Shown piece after piece: positions 41,542-56,600 of a stretch of 64,000 nt of DNA (positions are counted from its first letter, which is position 1; each line of letters opens with the position of its first letter). The notes under the pieces are model-generated. The model was not told the origin of the DNA. It worked only from the letters and a program-made list of their open reading frames with translations, and did not search any database. The position numbers and the translations under genes are program-made. This DNA is from Auanema rhodensis (taxonomy: Eukaryota > Nematoda > Chromadorea > Rhabditida > Rhabditidae): positions 20,220,501 through 20,284,500 of the forward strand of contig OZ059899.1 in the NCBI GenBank assembly GCA_964057225.1. Direction: 5' to 3'.

Positions 41542-44181
41542 GATGCGGTTATCAAAATTGGATTTCCCATGTCCATATTAGTCTAAAAACAAATTTTTAT
41601 TGATATTGGTGCATGGTAACCATGACTTTGAATTTTACGTGAACTTTGATTTATGCTAATTAAATGTACACGTGATGTGCACTTGGTATGTAACTTGCTT
41701 CACGTGAAAGATAAAGAGATGCGGTTTTCAAAATTAGATTCCCCATGTCCATATTAGTCTTAAAACAAATTTTTATTGATATTGGTGCATGGTAACCATG
41801 ACTTTGAAATTTACGTGAACTTTAATTTATGCTAATTAAATGTACAAGTGATGTGCACTTGGTATGTAACTCGCTTCACGTGAAAGATAAGGAGATGCGG
41901 TTTTCACAATTAGATTCCCCATGTCCATATTAGTCTAAAAACAAATTTTTATTGATATTGGTGCATGGTAACCATGACTTTGAAATTTACGTGAACTTCA
42001 ATTTATGCTAATTAAATGTACACGCGGTGTGCACTTGGTATGTAACTCGCTTCACGTGAAAGATAAAGAGATGCGGTTTTAAAAATTAGATTCCCCATGT
42101 CCATATTAGTCTAAAAACAGTTTTTTACTGATATTGGTGCATGGTAACCATGATTTTGAAATTTACGTGAACTTTAATTTATGCTAATTAAATGTACACG
42201 TGGTGTGCACTCGGTATGTAACTCGCTTCACGTGAAAGATAAAAAGATGCGGTTTTCAAAATTTGATTCCTCATGTCCATATTAGTCTAAAAACAAATTT
42301 TTATTGATATTGGTGCATGGTAACCATGACTTTGAAATTTACGTGAACTTTAATTTATGCTTATTAAATGTACACGTGGTGTGCACTCGGTATGTAACTC
42401 GCTTCACGTGAAAGATAAAGAGATGCGGTTTTTAAAATTAGATTCCCCATGTCCATATTAGTCTGAAAACAATTTTTTACTGATATTGGTGCATGGTAAC
42501 CATGACTTTGAAATTTACGTGAACTTTAATTTATGCTAATTAAATGTACAAGTGATGTGCACTTGGTATGTAACTCGCTTCACGTGAAAGATAAGGAGAT
42601 GCGGTTTTCACAATTAGATTCCCCATGTCCATATTAGTCTAAAAACAAATTTTTATTGATATTGGTGCATGGTAACCATGACTTTGAAATTTACGTGAAC
42701 TTCAATTTAAGCTAATTAAATGTACACGCGGTGTGCACTTGGTATGTAACTCGCTTCACGTGAAAGATAAAGAGATGCGGTTTTAAAAATTAGATTCCCC
42801 ATGTCCATATTAGTCTAAAAACAGTTTTTTACTGATATTGGTGCATGGTAACCATGATTTTGAAATTTACGTGAACTTTAATTTATGCTAATTAAATGTA
42901 CACGTGGTGTGCACTCGGTATGTAACTCGCTTCACGTGAAAGATAAAGAGATGCGGTTAACAAAATTAGATTTCCTATGTCCATATTAGTCTAAAAACAA
43001 ATTTTTATTGATATTGGTTCATGGTAACCATGACTTTGAAATTTACGTGAACTTTAATTTATGCTAATTAAATGTACACGTGGTGTGCACTCGGTATGTA
43101 ACTCGCTTCACGTGAAAGATAAAAAGATGCGGTTTTCAAAATTTGATTCCTCATGTCCATATTAGTCTAAAAACAAATTTTTATTGATATTGGTGCATGG
43201 TAACCATGACTTTGAAATTTACGTGAACTTTAATTTATGCTAATTAAATGTACACGTGATGTGCACTTGGTATGTAACTCGCTTCACGTGAAAGATAAAG
43301 AGATGCAGTTCTCAAAATTAGATTCCCCATGTCCATATTAGTCTAGAAACAAATTTTTATTGATATTGGTGCATGGTAACCATGACTTTGAAATTTAAGT
43401 GAACTTTAATTTATGCTAATTAAACGTACACGTGGTGTGCACTCGGTATGTAACTCGCTTCACGTGAAAGATAAAGAGATGCGGTTTTCAAAATTAGATT
43501 CCCCATGTCCATATTAGTCTTAAAACAAATTTTTATTGATATTGGTGCATGGTAACCATGACTTTGAAATTTACGTGAACTTTAATTTATGCTAATTAAA
43601 TGTACACGTGGTGTGCACTCGGTATGTAACTCGCTTCACGTGAAAGATAAAAAGATGCGGTTTTCAAAATTTGATTCCTCATGTCCATATTAGTCTAAAA
43701 ACAAATTTTTATTGATATTGGTGCATGGTAACCATGACTTTGAAATTTACGTGAACTTTAATTTATGCTAATTAAATGTACACGTGGTGTGCACTCGGTA
43801 TGTAACTCGCTTCACGTGAAAGATAAAAAGATGCGGTTTTCAAAATTTGATTCCTCATGTCCATATTAGTCTAAAAACAAATTTTTATTGATATTGGTGC
43901 ATGGTAACCATGACTTTGAAATTTACGTGAACTTTAATTTATGCTTATTAAATGTACACGTGGTGTGCACTCGGTATGTAACTCGCTTCACGTGAAAGAT
44001 AAAGAGATGCGGTTTTTAAAATTAGATTCCCCATGTCCATATTAGTCTGAAAACAATTTTTTACTGATATTGGTGCATGGTAACCATGACTTTGAAATTT
44101 ACGTGAACTTTAATTTATGCTAATTAAATGTACAAGTGATGTGCACTTGGTATGTAACTCGCTTCACGTGAAAGATAAGGA
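41542..44181. repeat. 15-monomer segment with a copy 11,792 bp downstream
   Basis: The order H, I, E, F, B', D, E with 'ttaagctaatt', F, A, B, C, I', B, B', D occurs here and at 53,334-55,973, a shift of 67 monomers. The H copy in both has 'aattggattt'. The C monomer here has 'atttaagtg', which the other copy lacks. In the other copy the last D has 'attcgtg', which is absent here. The two are closely related but not identical. Confidence 0.78.
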
Positions 44182-46117
44182 GATGCGGTTTTCACAATTA
44201 GATTCCCCATGTCCATATTAGTCTAAAAACAAATTTTTATTGATATTGGTGCATGGTAACCATGACTTTGAAATTTACGTGAACTTTAATTTATGCTAAT
44301 TAAATGTACACGCGGTGTGCACTTGGTATGTAACTCGCTTCACGTGAAAGATAAAGAGATGCGGTTTTAAAAATTAGATTCCCCATGTCCATATTAGTCT
44401 AAAAACAGTTTTTTACTGATATTGGTGCATGGTAACCATGATTTTGAAATTTACGTGAACTTTAATTTATGCTAATTAAATGTACACGTGGTGTGCACTC
44501 GGTATGTAACTCGCTTCACGTGAAAGATAAAGAGATGCGGTTAACAAAATTAGATTTCCTATGTCCATATTAGTCTAAAAACAAATTTTTATTGATATTG
44601 GTTCATGGTAACCATGACTTTGAAATTTACGTGAACTTTAATTTATGCTAATTAAATGTACACGTGGTGTGCACTCGGTATGTAACTCGCTTCACGTGAA
44701 AGATAAAAAGATGCGGTTTTCAAAATTTGATTCCTCATGTCCATATTAGTCTAAAAACAAATTTTTATTGATATTGGTGCATGGTAACCATGACTTTGAA
44801 ATTTACGTGAACTTTAATTTATGCTAATTAAATGTACACGTGATGTGCACTTGGTATGTAACTCGCTTCACGTGAAAGATAAAGAGATGCAGTTCTCAAA
44901 ATTAGATTCCCCATGTCCATATTAGTCTAGAAACGAATTTTTATTGATATTGGTGCATGGTAACCATGACTTTGAAATTTACGTGAACTTTAATTTATGC
45001 TAATTAAACGTACACGTGGTGTGCACTCGGTATGTAACTCGCTTCACGTGAAAGGTAAAGAGATGCGGTTTTCAAAATTAGATTCCCCATGTCCATATTA
45101 GTCTAAAAACAAATTTTTATTGATATTGGTGCATGGTAACCATGACTTTGAAATTTACGTGAACTTTAATTTATGCTAATTAAATGTACACGTGGTGTGC
45201 ACTCGGTATGTAACTCGCTTCACGTGAAAGATAAAGAGATGCGGTTATCAAAATTGGATTTCCCCTGTCCATATTAGTCTAAAAACAAATTTTTATTGAT
45301 ATTGGTGCATGGTAACCATGACTTTGAATTTTACGTGAACTTTGATTTATGCTAATTAAATGTACACGTGATGTGCACTTGGTATGTAACTTGCTTCACG
45401 TGAAAGATAAAGAGATGCGGTTTTCAAAATTAGATTCCCCATGTCCATATTAGTCTTAAAACAAATTTTTATTGATATTGGTGCATGGTAACCATGACTT
45501 TGAAATTTACGTGAACTTTAATTTATGCTAATTAAATGTACAAGTGATGTGCACTTGGTATGTAACTCGCTTCACGTGAAAGATAAGGAGATGCGGTTTT
45601 CACAATTAGATTCCCCATGTCCATATTAGTCTAAAAACAAATTTTTTTTGATATTGGTGCATGGTAACCATGACTTTGAAATTTACGTGAACTTCAATTT
45701 ATGCTAATTAAATGTACACGCGGTGTGCACTTGGTATGTAACTCGCTTCACGTGAAAGATAAAGAGATGCGGTTTTAAAAATTAGATTCCCCATGTCCAT
45801 ATTAGTCTAAAAACAGTTTTTTACTGATATTGGTGCATGGTAACCATGATTTTGAAATTTACGTGAACTTTAATTTATGCTAATTAAATGTACACGTGGT
45901 GTGCACTCGGTATGTAACTCGCTTCACGTGAAAGATAAAGAGATGCGGTTAACAAAATTAGATTTCCTATGTCCATATTAGTCTAAAAACAAATTTTTAT
46001 TGATATTGGTTCATGGTAACCATGACTTTGAAATTTACGTGAACTTTAATTTATGCTAATTAAATGTACACGTGATGTGCACTTGGTATGTAACTCGCTT
46101 CACGTGAAAGATAAAGA

Positions 46118-49100
46118 GATGCAGTTCTCAAAATTAGATTCCCCATGTCCATATTAGTCTAGAAACAAATTTTTATTGATATTGGTGCATGGTAACCATG
46201 ACTTTGAAATTTACGTGAACTTTAATTTATGCTAATTAAATGTACACGTGATGTGCACTTGGTATGTAACTTGCTTCACGTGAAAGATAAAGAGATGCGG
46301 TTTTCAAAATTAGATTCCCCATGTCCATATTAGTCTTAAAACAAATTTTCATTGATATTGGTGCATGGTAACCATGACTTTGAAATTTACGTGAACTTTA
46401 ATTTATGCTAATTAAATGTACACGTGATGTGCACTTGGTATGTAACTCGCTTCACGTGAAAGATAAAGAGATGCAGTTCTCAAAATTAGATTCCCCATGT
46501 CCATATTAGTCTAAAAACAAATTTTTATTGATATTGGTGCATGGTAACCATGACTTTGAAATTTACGTGAACTTTAATTTATGCTAATTAAATGTACACG
46601 TGATGTGCACTTGGTATGTAACTTGCTTCACGTGAAAGATAAAGAGATGCGGTTTTCAAAATTAGATTCCCCATGTCCATATTAGTCTTAAAACAAATTT
46701 TCATTGATATTGGTGCATGGTAACCATGACTTTGAAATTTACGTGAACTTTAATTTATGCTAATTAAATGTACACGTGATGTGCACTTGGTATGTAACTC
46801 GCTTCACGTGAAAGATAAAGAGATGCAGTTCTCAAAATTAGATTCCCCATGTCCATATTAGTCTAAAAACAAATTTTTATTGATATTGGTGCATGGTAAC
46901 CATGATTTTGAAATTTACGTGAACTTTAATTTATGCTAATTAAATGTACACGTGGTGTGCACTCGGTATGTAACTCGCTTCACGTGAAAGATAAAGAGAT
47001 GCGGTTTATAAAATTAGATTCCCCATGTCCATATTAGTCTAAAAACAAATTTTTATTGATATTGGTGCATGGTAACCATGACTTTGAAATTTACGTGAAC
47101 TTTAATTTATGCTAATTAAATGTACACGTGATGTGCACTTGGTATGTAACTCGCTTCACGTGAAAGATAAGGAGATGCGGTTTCCAAAAATAGATTCCCC
47201 ATGTCCATATTAGTCTAAAAACAAATTTTTATTGATATTGGTGCATGGTAACCATGACTTTGAAATTTACGTGAACTTTAATTTATGCTAATTAAATGTA
47301 CACGTGGTGTGCACTCGGTATGTAACTCGCTTCACGTGAAAGATAAAGAGATGAGGTTTTCCAAATTAGATTCCCCATGTCCATATTAGTCTAAAAACAA
47401 ATTTTTATCGATATTGGTGCATGGTAACCATGACTTTGAAATTTACGTGAACTTTATTTTATGCTACATAAATGTACACGTGGTGTGCACTCGGTATGTA
47501 TCTCTATTCACGTGAAAGATAAAGAGATGCGGTTTCCAAAATTAGATTCCCCATGTCCATATTAGTCTAAAAACAGTTTTTTACTGATATTGGTGCATGG
47601 TAACCATGATTTTGAAATTTACGTGAACTTTAATTTATGCTAATTAAATGTACACATGGTGTGCACTCGGTATGTAACTCGCTTCACGTGAAAGATAAAG
47701 AGATGCGGTTTTCAAAATTAGATTCCCCATGTCCATATTAGTCTAAAAACAAATTTTTATTGATATTGGTGCATGGTAACCATGACTTTGAATTTTACGT
47801 GAACTTTAATTTATGCTAATTAAACGTACACGTGGTGTGCACTTGGTATGTAACTCGCTTCACGTGAAAGATAAGGAGATGCGGTTTTCACGATTAGATT
47901 CCCCATGTCCATATTAGTCTAAAAACAAATTTTTATTGATATTGGTGCATGGTAACCATGACTTTGAAATTTACGTGAACTTCAATTTATGCTAATTAAA
48001 TGTACACGCGGTGTGCACTTGGTATGTAACTCGCTTCACGTGAAAGATAAAGAGATGCGGTTAACAAAATTAGATTTCCTATGTCCATATTAGTCTAAAA
48101 ACAAATTTTTATTGATATTGGTGCATGGTAACCATGACTTTGAAATTTACGTGAACTTCAATTTATGCTAATTAAATGTACACGCGGTGTGCACTTGGTA
48201 TGTAACTCGCTTCACGTGAAAGATAAAGAGATGCGGTTAACAAAATTAGATTTCCTATGTCCATATTAGTCTAAAAACAAATTTTTATTGATATTGGTTC
48301 ATGGTAACCATGACTTTGAAATTTACGTGAACTTTAATTTATGCTAATTAAATGTACACGTGATGTGCACTTGGTATGTAACTCGCTTCACGTGAAAGAT
48401 AAAGAGATGCAGTTCTCAAAATTAGATTCCCCATGTCCATATCAGTCTAAAAACAAATTTTTATTGATATTGGTGCATGGTAACCATGACTTTGAAATTT
48501 ACGTGAACTTTAATTTATGCTAATTAAATGTACACGTGGTGTGCACTCGGTATGTAACTCGCTTCACGTGAAAGATAAAGAGATGCGGTTTATAAAATTA
48601 GATTCCCCATGTCCATATTAGTCTAAAAACAAATTTTTATTGATATTGGTGCATGGTAACCATGACTTTGAAATTTACGTGAACTTTAATTTATGCTAAT
48701 TAAATGTACACGTGATGTGCACTTGGTATGTAACTCGCTTCACGTGAAAGATAAGGAGATGCGGTTTCCAAAAATAGATTCCCCATGTCCATATTAGTCT
48801 AAAAACAAATTTTTATTGATATTGGTGCATGGTAACCATGACTTTGAAATTTACGTGAACTTTAATTTATGCTAATTAAATGTACACGTGGTGTGCACTC
48901 GGTATGTAACTCGCTTCACGTGAAAGATAAAGAGATGAGGTTTTCCAAATTAGATTCCCCATGTCCATATTAGTCTAAAAACAAATTTTTATCGATATTG
49001 GTGCATGGTAACCATGACTTTGAAATTTACGTGAACTTTATTTTATGCTACATAAATGTACACGTGGTGTGCACTCGGTATGTATCTCGCTTCACGTGAA

Positions 49101-49637
49101 AGATAAAGAGATGCGGTTTCCAAAATTAGATTCCCCATGTCCATATTAGTCTTAAAACAAATTTTTATTGATATTGGTGCATGGTAACCATGACTTTGAA
49201 TTTTACGTGAACTTTAATTTATGCTAATTAAACGTACACGTGGTGTGCACTCGGTATGTAACTCGCTTCACGTGAAAGATAAAGAGATGAGGTTTTCCAA
49301 ATTAGATTCCCCATGTCCATATTAGTCTAAAAACAGTTTTTTACTGATATTGGTGCATGCTAACCATGATTTTGAAATTTACGTGAACTTTAATTTATGC
49401 TAATTAAATGTACACATGGTGTGCACTCGGTATGTAACTCGCTTCACGTGAAAGATAAAGAGATGCGGTTTTCAAAATTAGATTCCCCATGTCCATATTA
49501 GTCTAAAAACAAATTTTTATTGATATTGGTGCATGGTAACCATGACTTTGAATTTTACGTGAACTTTAATTTATGCTAATTAAACGTACACGTGGTGTGC
49601 ACTCGGTATGTAACTCGCTTCACGTGAAAGATAAAGA
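46118..49637. repeat. Island of divergent monomers within zone 3
   Basis: Twenty monomers here include types scarcely seen elsewhere: 'ggtttataaaa' (46,998 and 48,582), 'ggtttccaaaaatag' (47,174 and 48,758), and 'gatgaggttttcc' with 'ttatcgatattgg' and 'ttttatgctacataaatg' (47,350 and 48,934). Other rare forms are 'tgtatctc', 'cacatggtg' and 'catgctaacc'. The left end (46,294-46,997) is a two-monomer alternation of J and C. The sequence 46,998-47,525 recurs at 48,582-49,109, a 9-monomer (1,584-bp) offset. The single-base changes here are denser than in neighbouring blocks, suggesting a segment that has escaped recent homogenisation. The register stays at 176 bp. Confidence 0.8.
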
Positions 49638-52600
49638 GATGCGGTTTTCACAATTAGATTCCCCATGTCCATATTAGTCTAAAAACAAATTTTTATTGAT
49701 ATTGGTGCATGGTAACCATGACTTTGAAATTTACGTGAACTTCAATTTATGCTAATTAAATGTACACGCGGTGTGCACTTGGTATGTAACTCGCTTCACG
49801 TGAAAGATAAAGAGATGCGGTTTTAAAAATTAGATTCCCCATGTCCATATTAGTCTAAAAACAGTTTTTTACTGATATTGGTGCATGGTAACCATGATTT
49901 TGAAATTTACGTGAACTTTAATTTATGCTAATTAAATGTACACGTGGTGTGCACTCGGTATGTAACTCGCTTCACGTGAAAGATAAAGAGATGCGGTTAA
50001 CAAAATTAGATTTCCTATGTCCATATTAGTCTAAAAACAAATTTTTATTGGTATTGGTTCATGGTAACCATGACTTTGAAATATACGTGAACTTTAATTT
50101 ATGCTAATTAAATGTACACGTGGTGTGCACTCGGTATGTAACTCGCTTCACGTGAAAGATAAAAAGATGCGGTTTTCAAAATTTGATTCCTCATGTCCAT
50201 ATTAGTCTAAAAACAAATTTTTATTGATATTGGTGCATGGTAACCATGACTTTGAAATTTACGTGAACTTTAATTTATGCTAATTAAATGTACACGTGAT
50301 GTGCACTTGGTATGTAACTCGCTTCACGTGAAAGATAAAGAGATGCAGTTCTCAAAATTAGATTCCCCATGTCCATATTAGTCTAGAAACAAATTTTTAT
50401 TGATATTGGTGCATGGTAACCATGACTTTGAAATTTACGTGAACTTTAATTTATGCTAATTAAATGTACACGTGATGTGCACTTGGTATGTAACTCGCTT
50501 CACGTGAAAGATAAAGAGATGCAGTTCTCAAAATTAGATTCCCCATGTCCATATTAGTCTAGAAACAAATTTTTATTGATATTGGTGCATGGTAACCATG
50601 ACTTTGAAATTTACGTGAACTTTAATTTATGCTAATTAAATGTACACGTGATGTGCACTTGGTATGTAACTTGCTTCACGTGAAAGATAAAGAGATGCGG
50701 TTTTCAAAATTAGATTCCCCATGTCCATATTAGTCTTAAAACAAATTTTCATTGATATTGGTGCATGGTAACCATGACTTTGAAATTTACGTGAACTTTA
50801 ATTTATGCTAATTAAATGTACACGTGATGTGCACTTGGTATGTAACTCGCTTCACGTGAAAGATAAAGAGATGCGGTTTTTAAAATTAGATTCCCCATGT
50901 CCATATTAGTCTAAAAACAAATTTTTATTGATATTGGTGCATGGTAACCATGACTTTGAAATTTACGTGAACTTTAATTTATGCTAATTAAATGTACACG
51001 TGGTGTGCACTCGGTATGTAACTCGCTTCACGTGAAAGATAAAAAGATGCGGTTTTCAAAATTTGATTCCTCATGTCCATATTAGTCTAAAAACAAATTT
51101 TTATTGATATTGGTGCATGGTAACCATGACTTTGAAATTTACGTGAACTTCAATTTATGCTAATTAAATGTACACGCGGTGTGCACTTGGTATGTAACTC
51201 GCTTCACGTGAAAGATAAAGAGATGCGGTTTTAAAAATTAGATTCCCCATGTCCATATTAGTCTAAAAACAGTTTTTTACTGATATTGGTGCATGGTAAC
51301 CATGATTTTGAAATTTACGTGAACTTTAATTTATGCTAATTAAATGTACACGTGGTGTGCACTCGGTATGTAACTCGCTTCACGTGAAAGATAAAGAGAT
51401 GCGGTTAACAAAATTAGATTTCCTATGTCCATATTAGTCTAAAAACAAATTTTTATTGATATTGGTTCATGGTAACCATGACTTTGAAATTTACGTGAAC
51501 TTTAATTTATGCTAATTAAATGTACACGTGGTGTGCACTCGGTATGTAACTCGCTTCACGTGAAAGATAAAAAGATGCGGTTTTCAAAATTTGATTCCTC
51601 ATGTCCATATTAGTCTAAAAACTAATTTTTATTGATATTGGTGCATGGTAACCATGACTTTGAAATTTACGTGAACTTTAATTTATGCTAATTAAATGTA
51701 CACGTGATGTGCACTTGGTATGTAACTCGCTTCACGTGAAAGATAAAGAGATGCAGTTCTCAAAATTAGATTCCCCATGTCCATATTAGTCTAGAAACAA
51801 ATTTTTATTGATATTGGTGCATGGTAACCATGACTTTGAAATTTACGTGAACTTTAATTTATGCTAATTAAACGTACACGTGGTGTGCACTCGGTATGTA
51901 ACTCGCTTCACGTGAAAGATAAAAAGATGCGGTTTTCAAAATTTGATTCCTCATGTCCATATTAGTCTAAAAACAAATTTTTATTGATATTGGTGCATGG
52001 TAACCATGACTTTGAAATTTACGTGAACTTTAATTTATGCTTATTAAATGTACACGTGGTGTGCACTCGGTATGTAACTCGCTTCACGTGAAAGATAAAG
52101 AGATGCGGTTTTTAAAATTAGATTCCCCATGTCCATATTAGTCTGAAAACAATTTTTTACTGATATTGGTGCATGGTAACCATGACTTTGAAATTTACGT
52201 GAACTTTAATTTATGCTAATTAAATGTACAAGTGATGTGCACTTGGTATGTAACTCGCTTCACGTGAAAGATAAGGAGATGCGGTTTTCACAATTAGATT
52301 CCCCATGTCCATATTAGTCTAAAAACAAATTTTTATTGATATTGGTGCATGGTAACCATGACTTTGAAATTTACGTGAACTTCAATTTATGCTAATTAAA
52401 TGTACACGCGGTGTGCACTTGGTATGTAACTCGCTTCACGTGAAAGATAAAGAGATGCGGTTTTAAAAATTAGATTCCCCATGTCCATATTAGTCTAAAA
52501 ACAGTTTTTTACTGATATTGGTGCATGGTAACCATGATTTTGAAATTTACGTGAACTTTAATTTATGCTAATTAAATGTACACGTGGTGTGCACTCGGTA

Positions 52601-53685
52601 TGTAACTCGCTTCACGTGAAAGATAAAGAGATGCGGTTAACAAAATTAGATTTCCTATGTCCATATTAGTCTAAAAACAAATTTTTATTGATATTGGTTC
52701 ATGGTAACCATGACTTTGAAATTTACGTGAACTTTAATTTATGCTAATTAAATGTACACGTGGTGTGCACTCGGTATGTAACTCGCTTCACGTGAAAGAT
52801 AAAAAGATGCGGTTTTCAAAATTTGATTCCTCATGTCCATATTAGTCTAAAAACTAATTTTTATTGATATTGGTGCATGGTAACCATGACTTTGAAATTT
52901 ACGTGAACTTTAATTTATGCTAATTAAATGTACACGTGATGTGCACTTGGTATGTAACTCGCTTCACGTGAAAGATAAAGAGATGCAGTTCTCAAAATTA
53001 GATTCCCCATGTCCATATTAGTCTAGAAACAAATTTTTATTGATATTGGTGCATGGTAACCATGACTTTGAAATTTACGTGAACTTTAATTTATGCTAAT
53101 TAAACGTACACGTGGTGTGCACTCGGTATGTAACTCGCTTCACGTGAAAGATAAAGAGATGCGGTTTTCAAAATTAGATTCCCCATGTCCATATTAGTCT
53201 AAAAACAAATTTTTATTGATATTGGTGCATGGTAACCATGACTTTGAAATTTACGTGAACTTTAATTTATGCTAATTAAATGTACACGTGGTGTGCACTC
53301 GGTATGTAACTCGCTTCACGTGAAAGATAAAGAGATGCGGTTATCAAAATTGGATTTCCCATGTCCATATTAGTCTAAAAACAAATTTTTATTGATATTG
53401 GTGCATGGTAACCATGACTTTGAATTTTACGTGAACTTTGATTTATGCTAATTAAATGTACACGTGATGTGCACTTGGTATGTAACTTGCTTCACGTGAA
53501 AGATAAAGAGATGCGGTTTTCAAAATTAGATTCCCCATGTCCATATTAGTCTTAAAACAAATTTTTATTGATATTGGTGCATGGTAACCATGACTTTGAA
53601 ATTTACGTGAACTTTAATTTATGCTAATTAAATGTACAAGTGATGTGCACTTGGTATGTAACTCGCTTCACGTGAAAGATAAGGA

Positions 53686-56600
53686 GATGCGGTTTTCACA
53701 ATTAGATTCCCCATGTCCATATTAGTCTAAAAACAAATTTTTATTGATATTGGTGCATGGTAACCATGACTTTGAAATTTACGTGAACTTCAATTTATGC
53801 TAATTAAATGTACACGCGGTGTGCACTTGGTATGTAACTCGCTTCACGTGAAAGATAAAGAGATGCGGTTTTAAAAATTAGATTCCCCATGTCCATATTA
53901 GTCTAAAAACAGTTTTTTACTGATATTGGTGCATGGTAACCATGATTTTGAAATTTACGTGAACTTTAATTTATGCTAATTAAATGTACACGTGGTGTGC
54001 ACTCGGTATGTAACTCGCTTCACGTGAAAGATAAAAAGATGCGGTTTTCAAAATTTGATTCCTCATGTCCATATTAGTCTAAAAACAAATTTTTATTGAT
54101 ATTGGTGCATGGTAACCATGACTTTGAAATTTACGTGAACTTTAATTTATGCTTATTAAATGTACACGTGGTGTGCACTCGGTATGTAACTCGCTTCACG
54201 TGAAAGATAAAGAGATGCGGTTTTTAAAATTAGATTCCCCATGTCCATATTAGTCTGAAAACAATTTTTTACTGATATTGGTGCATGGTAACCATGACTT
54301 TGAAATTTACGTGAACTTTAATTTATGCTAATTAAATGTACAAGTGATGTGCACTTGGTATGTAACTCGCTTCACGTGAAAGATAAGGAGATGCGGTTTT
54401 CACAATTAGATTCCCCATGTCCATATTAGTCTAAAAACAAATTTTTATTGATATTGGTGCATGGTAACCATGACTTTGAAATTTACGTGAACTTCAATTT
54501 AAGCTAATTAAATGTACACGCGGTGTGCACTTGGTATGTAACTCGCTTCACGTGAAAGATAAAGAGATGCGGTTTTAAAAATTAGATTCCCCATGTCCAT
54601 ATTAGTCTAAAAACAGTTTTTTACTGATATTGGTGCATGGTAACCATGATTTTGAAATTTACGTGAACTTTAATTTATGCTAATTAAATGTACACGTGGT
54701 GTGCACTCGGTATGTAACTCGCTTCACGTGAAAGATAAAGAGATGCGGTTAACAAAATTAGATTTCCTATGTCCATATTAGTCTAAAAACAAATTTTTAT
54801 TGATATTGGTTCATGGTAACCATGACTTTGAAATTTACGTGAACTTTAATTTATGCTAATTAAATGTACACGTGGTGTGCACTCGGTATGTAACTCGCTT
54901 CACGTGAAAGATAAAAAGATGCGGTTTTCAAAATTTGATTCCTCATGTCCATATTAGTCTAAAAACAAATTTTTATTGATATTGGTGCATGGTAACCATG
55001 ACTTTGAAATTTACGTGAACTTTAATTTATGCTAATTAAATGTACACGTGATGTGCACTTGGTATGTAACTCGCTTCACGTGAAAGATAAAGAGATGCAG
55101 TTCTCAAAATTAGATTCCCCATGTCCATATTAGTCTAGAAACAAATTTTTATTGATATTGGTGCATGGTAACCATGACTTTGAAATTTACGTGAACTTTA
55201 ATTTATGCTAATTAAACGTACACGTGGTGTGCACTCGGTATGTAACTCGCTTCACGTGAAAGATAAAGAGATGCGGTTTTCAAAATTAGATTCCCCATGT
55301 CCATATTAGTCTTAAAACAAATTTTTATTGATATTGGTGCATGGTAACCATGACTTTGAAATTTACGTGAACTTTAATTTATGCTAATTAAATGTACACG
55401 TGGTGTGCACTCGGTATGTAACTCGCTTCACGTGAAAGATAAAAAGATGCGGTTTTCAAAATTTGATTCCTCATGTCCATATTAGTCTAAAAACAAATTT
55501 TTATTGATATTGGTGCATGGTAACCATGACTTTGAAATTTACGTGAACTTTAATTTATGCTAATTAAATGTACACGTGGTGTGCACTCGGTATGTAACTC
55601 GCTTCACGTGAAAGATAAAAAGATGCGGTTTTCAAAATTTGATTCCTCATGTCCATATTAGTCTAAAAACAAATTTTTATTGATATTGGTGCATGGTAAC
55701 CATGACTTTGAAATTTACGTGAACTTTAATTTATGCTTATTAAATGTACACGTGGTGTGCACTCGGTATGTAACTCGCTTCACGTGAAAGATAAAGAGAT
55801 GCGGTTTTTAAAATTAGATTCCCCATGTCCATATTAGTCTGAAAACAATTTTTTACTGATATTCGTGCATGGTAACCATGACTTTGAAATTTACGTGAAC
55901 TTTAATTTATGCTAATTAAATGTACAAGTGATGTGCACTTGGTATGTAACTCGCTTCACGTGAAAGATAAGGAGATGCGGTTTTCACAATTAGATTCCCC
56001 ATGTCCATATTAGTCTAAAAACAAATTTTTATTGATATTGGTGCATGGTAACCATGACTTTGAAATTTACGTGAACTTTAATTTATGCTAATTAAATGTA
56101 CAAGTGATGTGCACTTGGTATGTAACTCGCTTCACGTGAAAGATAAGGAGATGCGGTTTTCACAATTAGATTCCCCATGTCCATATTAGTCTAAAAACAA
56201 ATTTTTATTGATATTGGTGCATGGTAACCATGACTTTGAAATTTACGTGAACTTCAATTTAAGCTAATTAAATGTACACGCGGTGTGCACTTGGTATGTA
56301 ACTCGCTTCACGTGAAAGATAAAGAGATGCGGTTTTAAAAATTAGATTCCCCATGTCCATATTAGTCTAAAAACAGTTTTTTACTGATATTGGTGCATGG
56401 TAACCATGATTTTGAAATTTACGTGAACTTTAATTTATGCTAATTAAATGTACACGTGGTGTGCACTCGGTATGTAACTCGCTTCACGTGAAAGATAAAG
56501 AGATGCGGTTAACAAAATTAGATTTCCTATGTCCATATTAGTCTAAAAACAAATTTTTATTGATATTGGTTCATGGTAACCATGACTTTGAAATTTACGT

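Larger units (their letters stand above)
28870..46117. repeat. Zone 3 sub-array, left part (D-E-F-A-B-C core)
   Basis: Here B ('aaaaagatg', 'atttgattcctc') and B' ('gcttattaaatg') are frequent and the order B', D, E, F, A, B, C recurs. D starts at 29,222, 30,630, 31,862, 33,974, 35,558, 37,318, 39,430, 40,310, 42,422 and 44,006. Core modules are separated by variable linkers of B, G, H, I and I' monomers, so the higher-order unit length varies from 5 to 12 monomers. Some linkers contain the G-H-I trio, for example at 32,918, 41,366 and 45,062, with 'aattggattt' in H. No non-satellite sequence was seen. Confidence 0.83.

Noticed and set aside
48341-48523. 60-codon open reading frame on the + strand
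   Set aside because: It lies wholly inside satellite monomers. It exists because one copy has 'atcagtct' in place of 'attagtct' (T to C at 48,443), which turns the usual TAG stop into CAG. In the other copies with the same start the frame closes after about 34 codons. There is no family similarity that I recognise, so I do not call it a gene.
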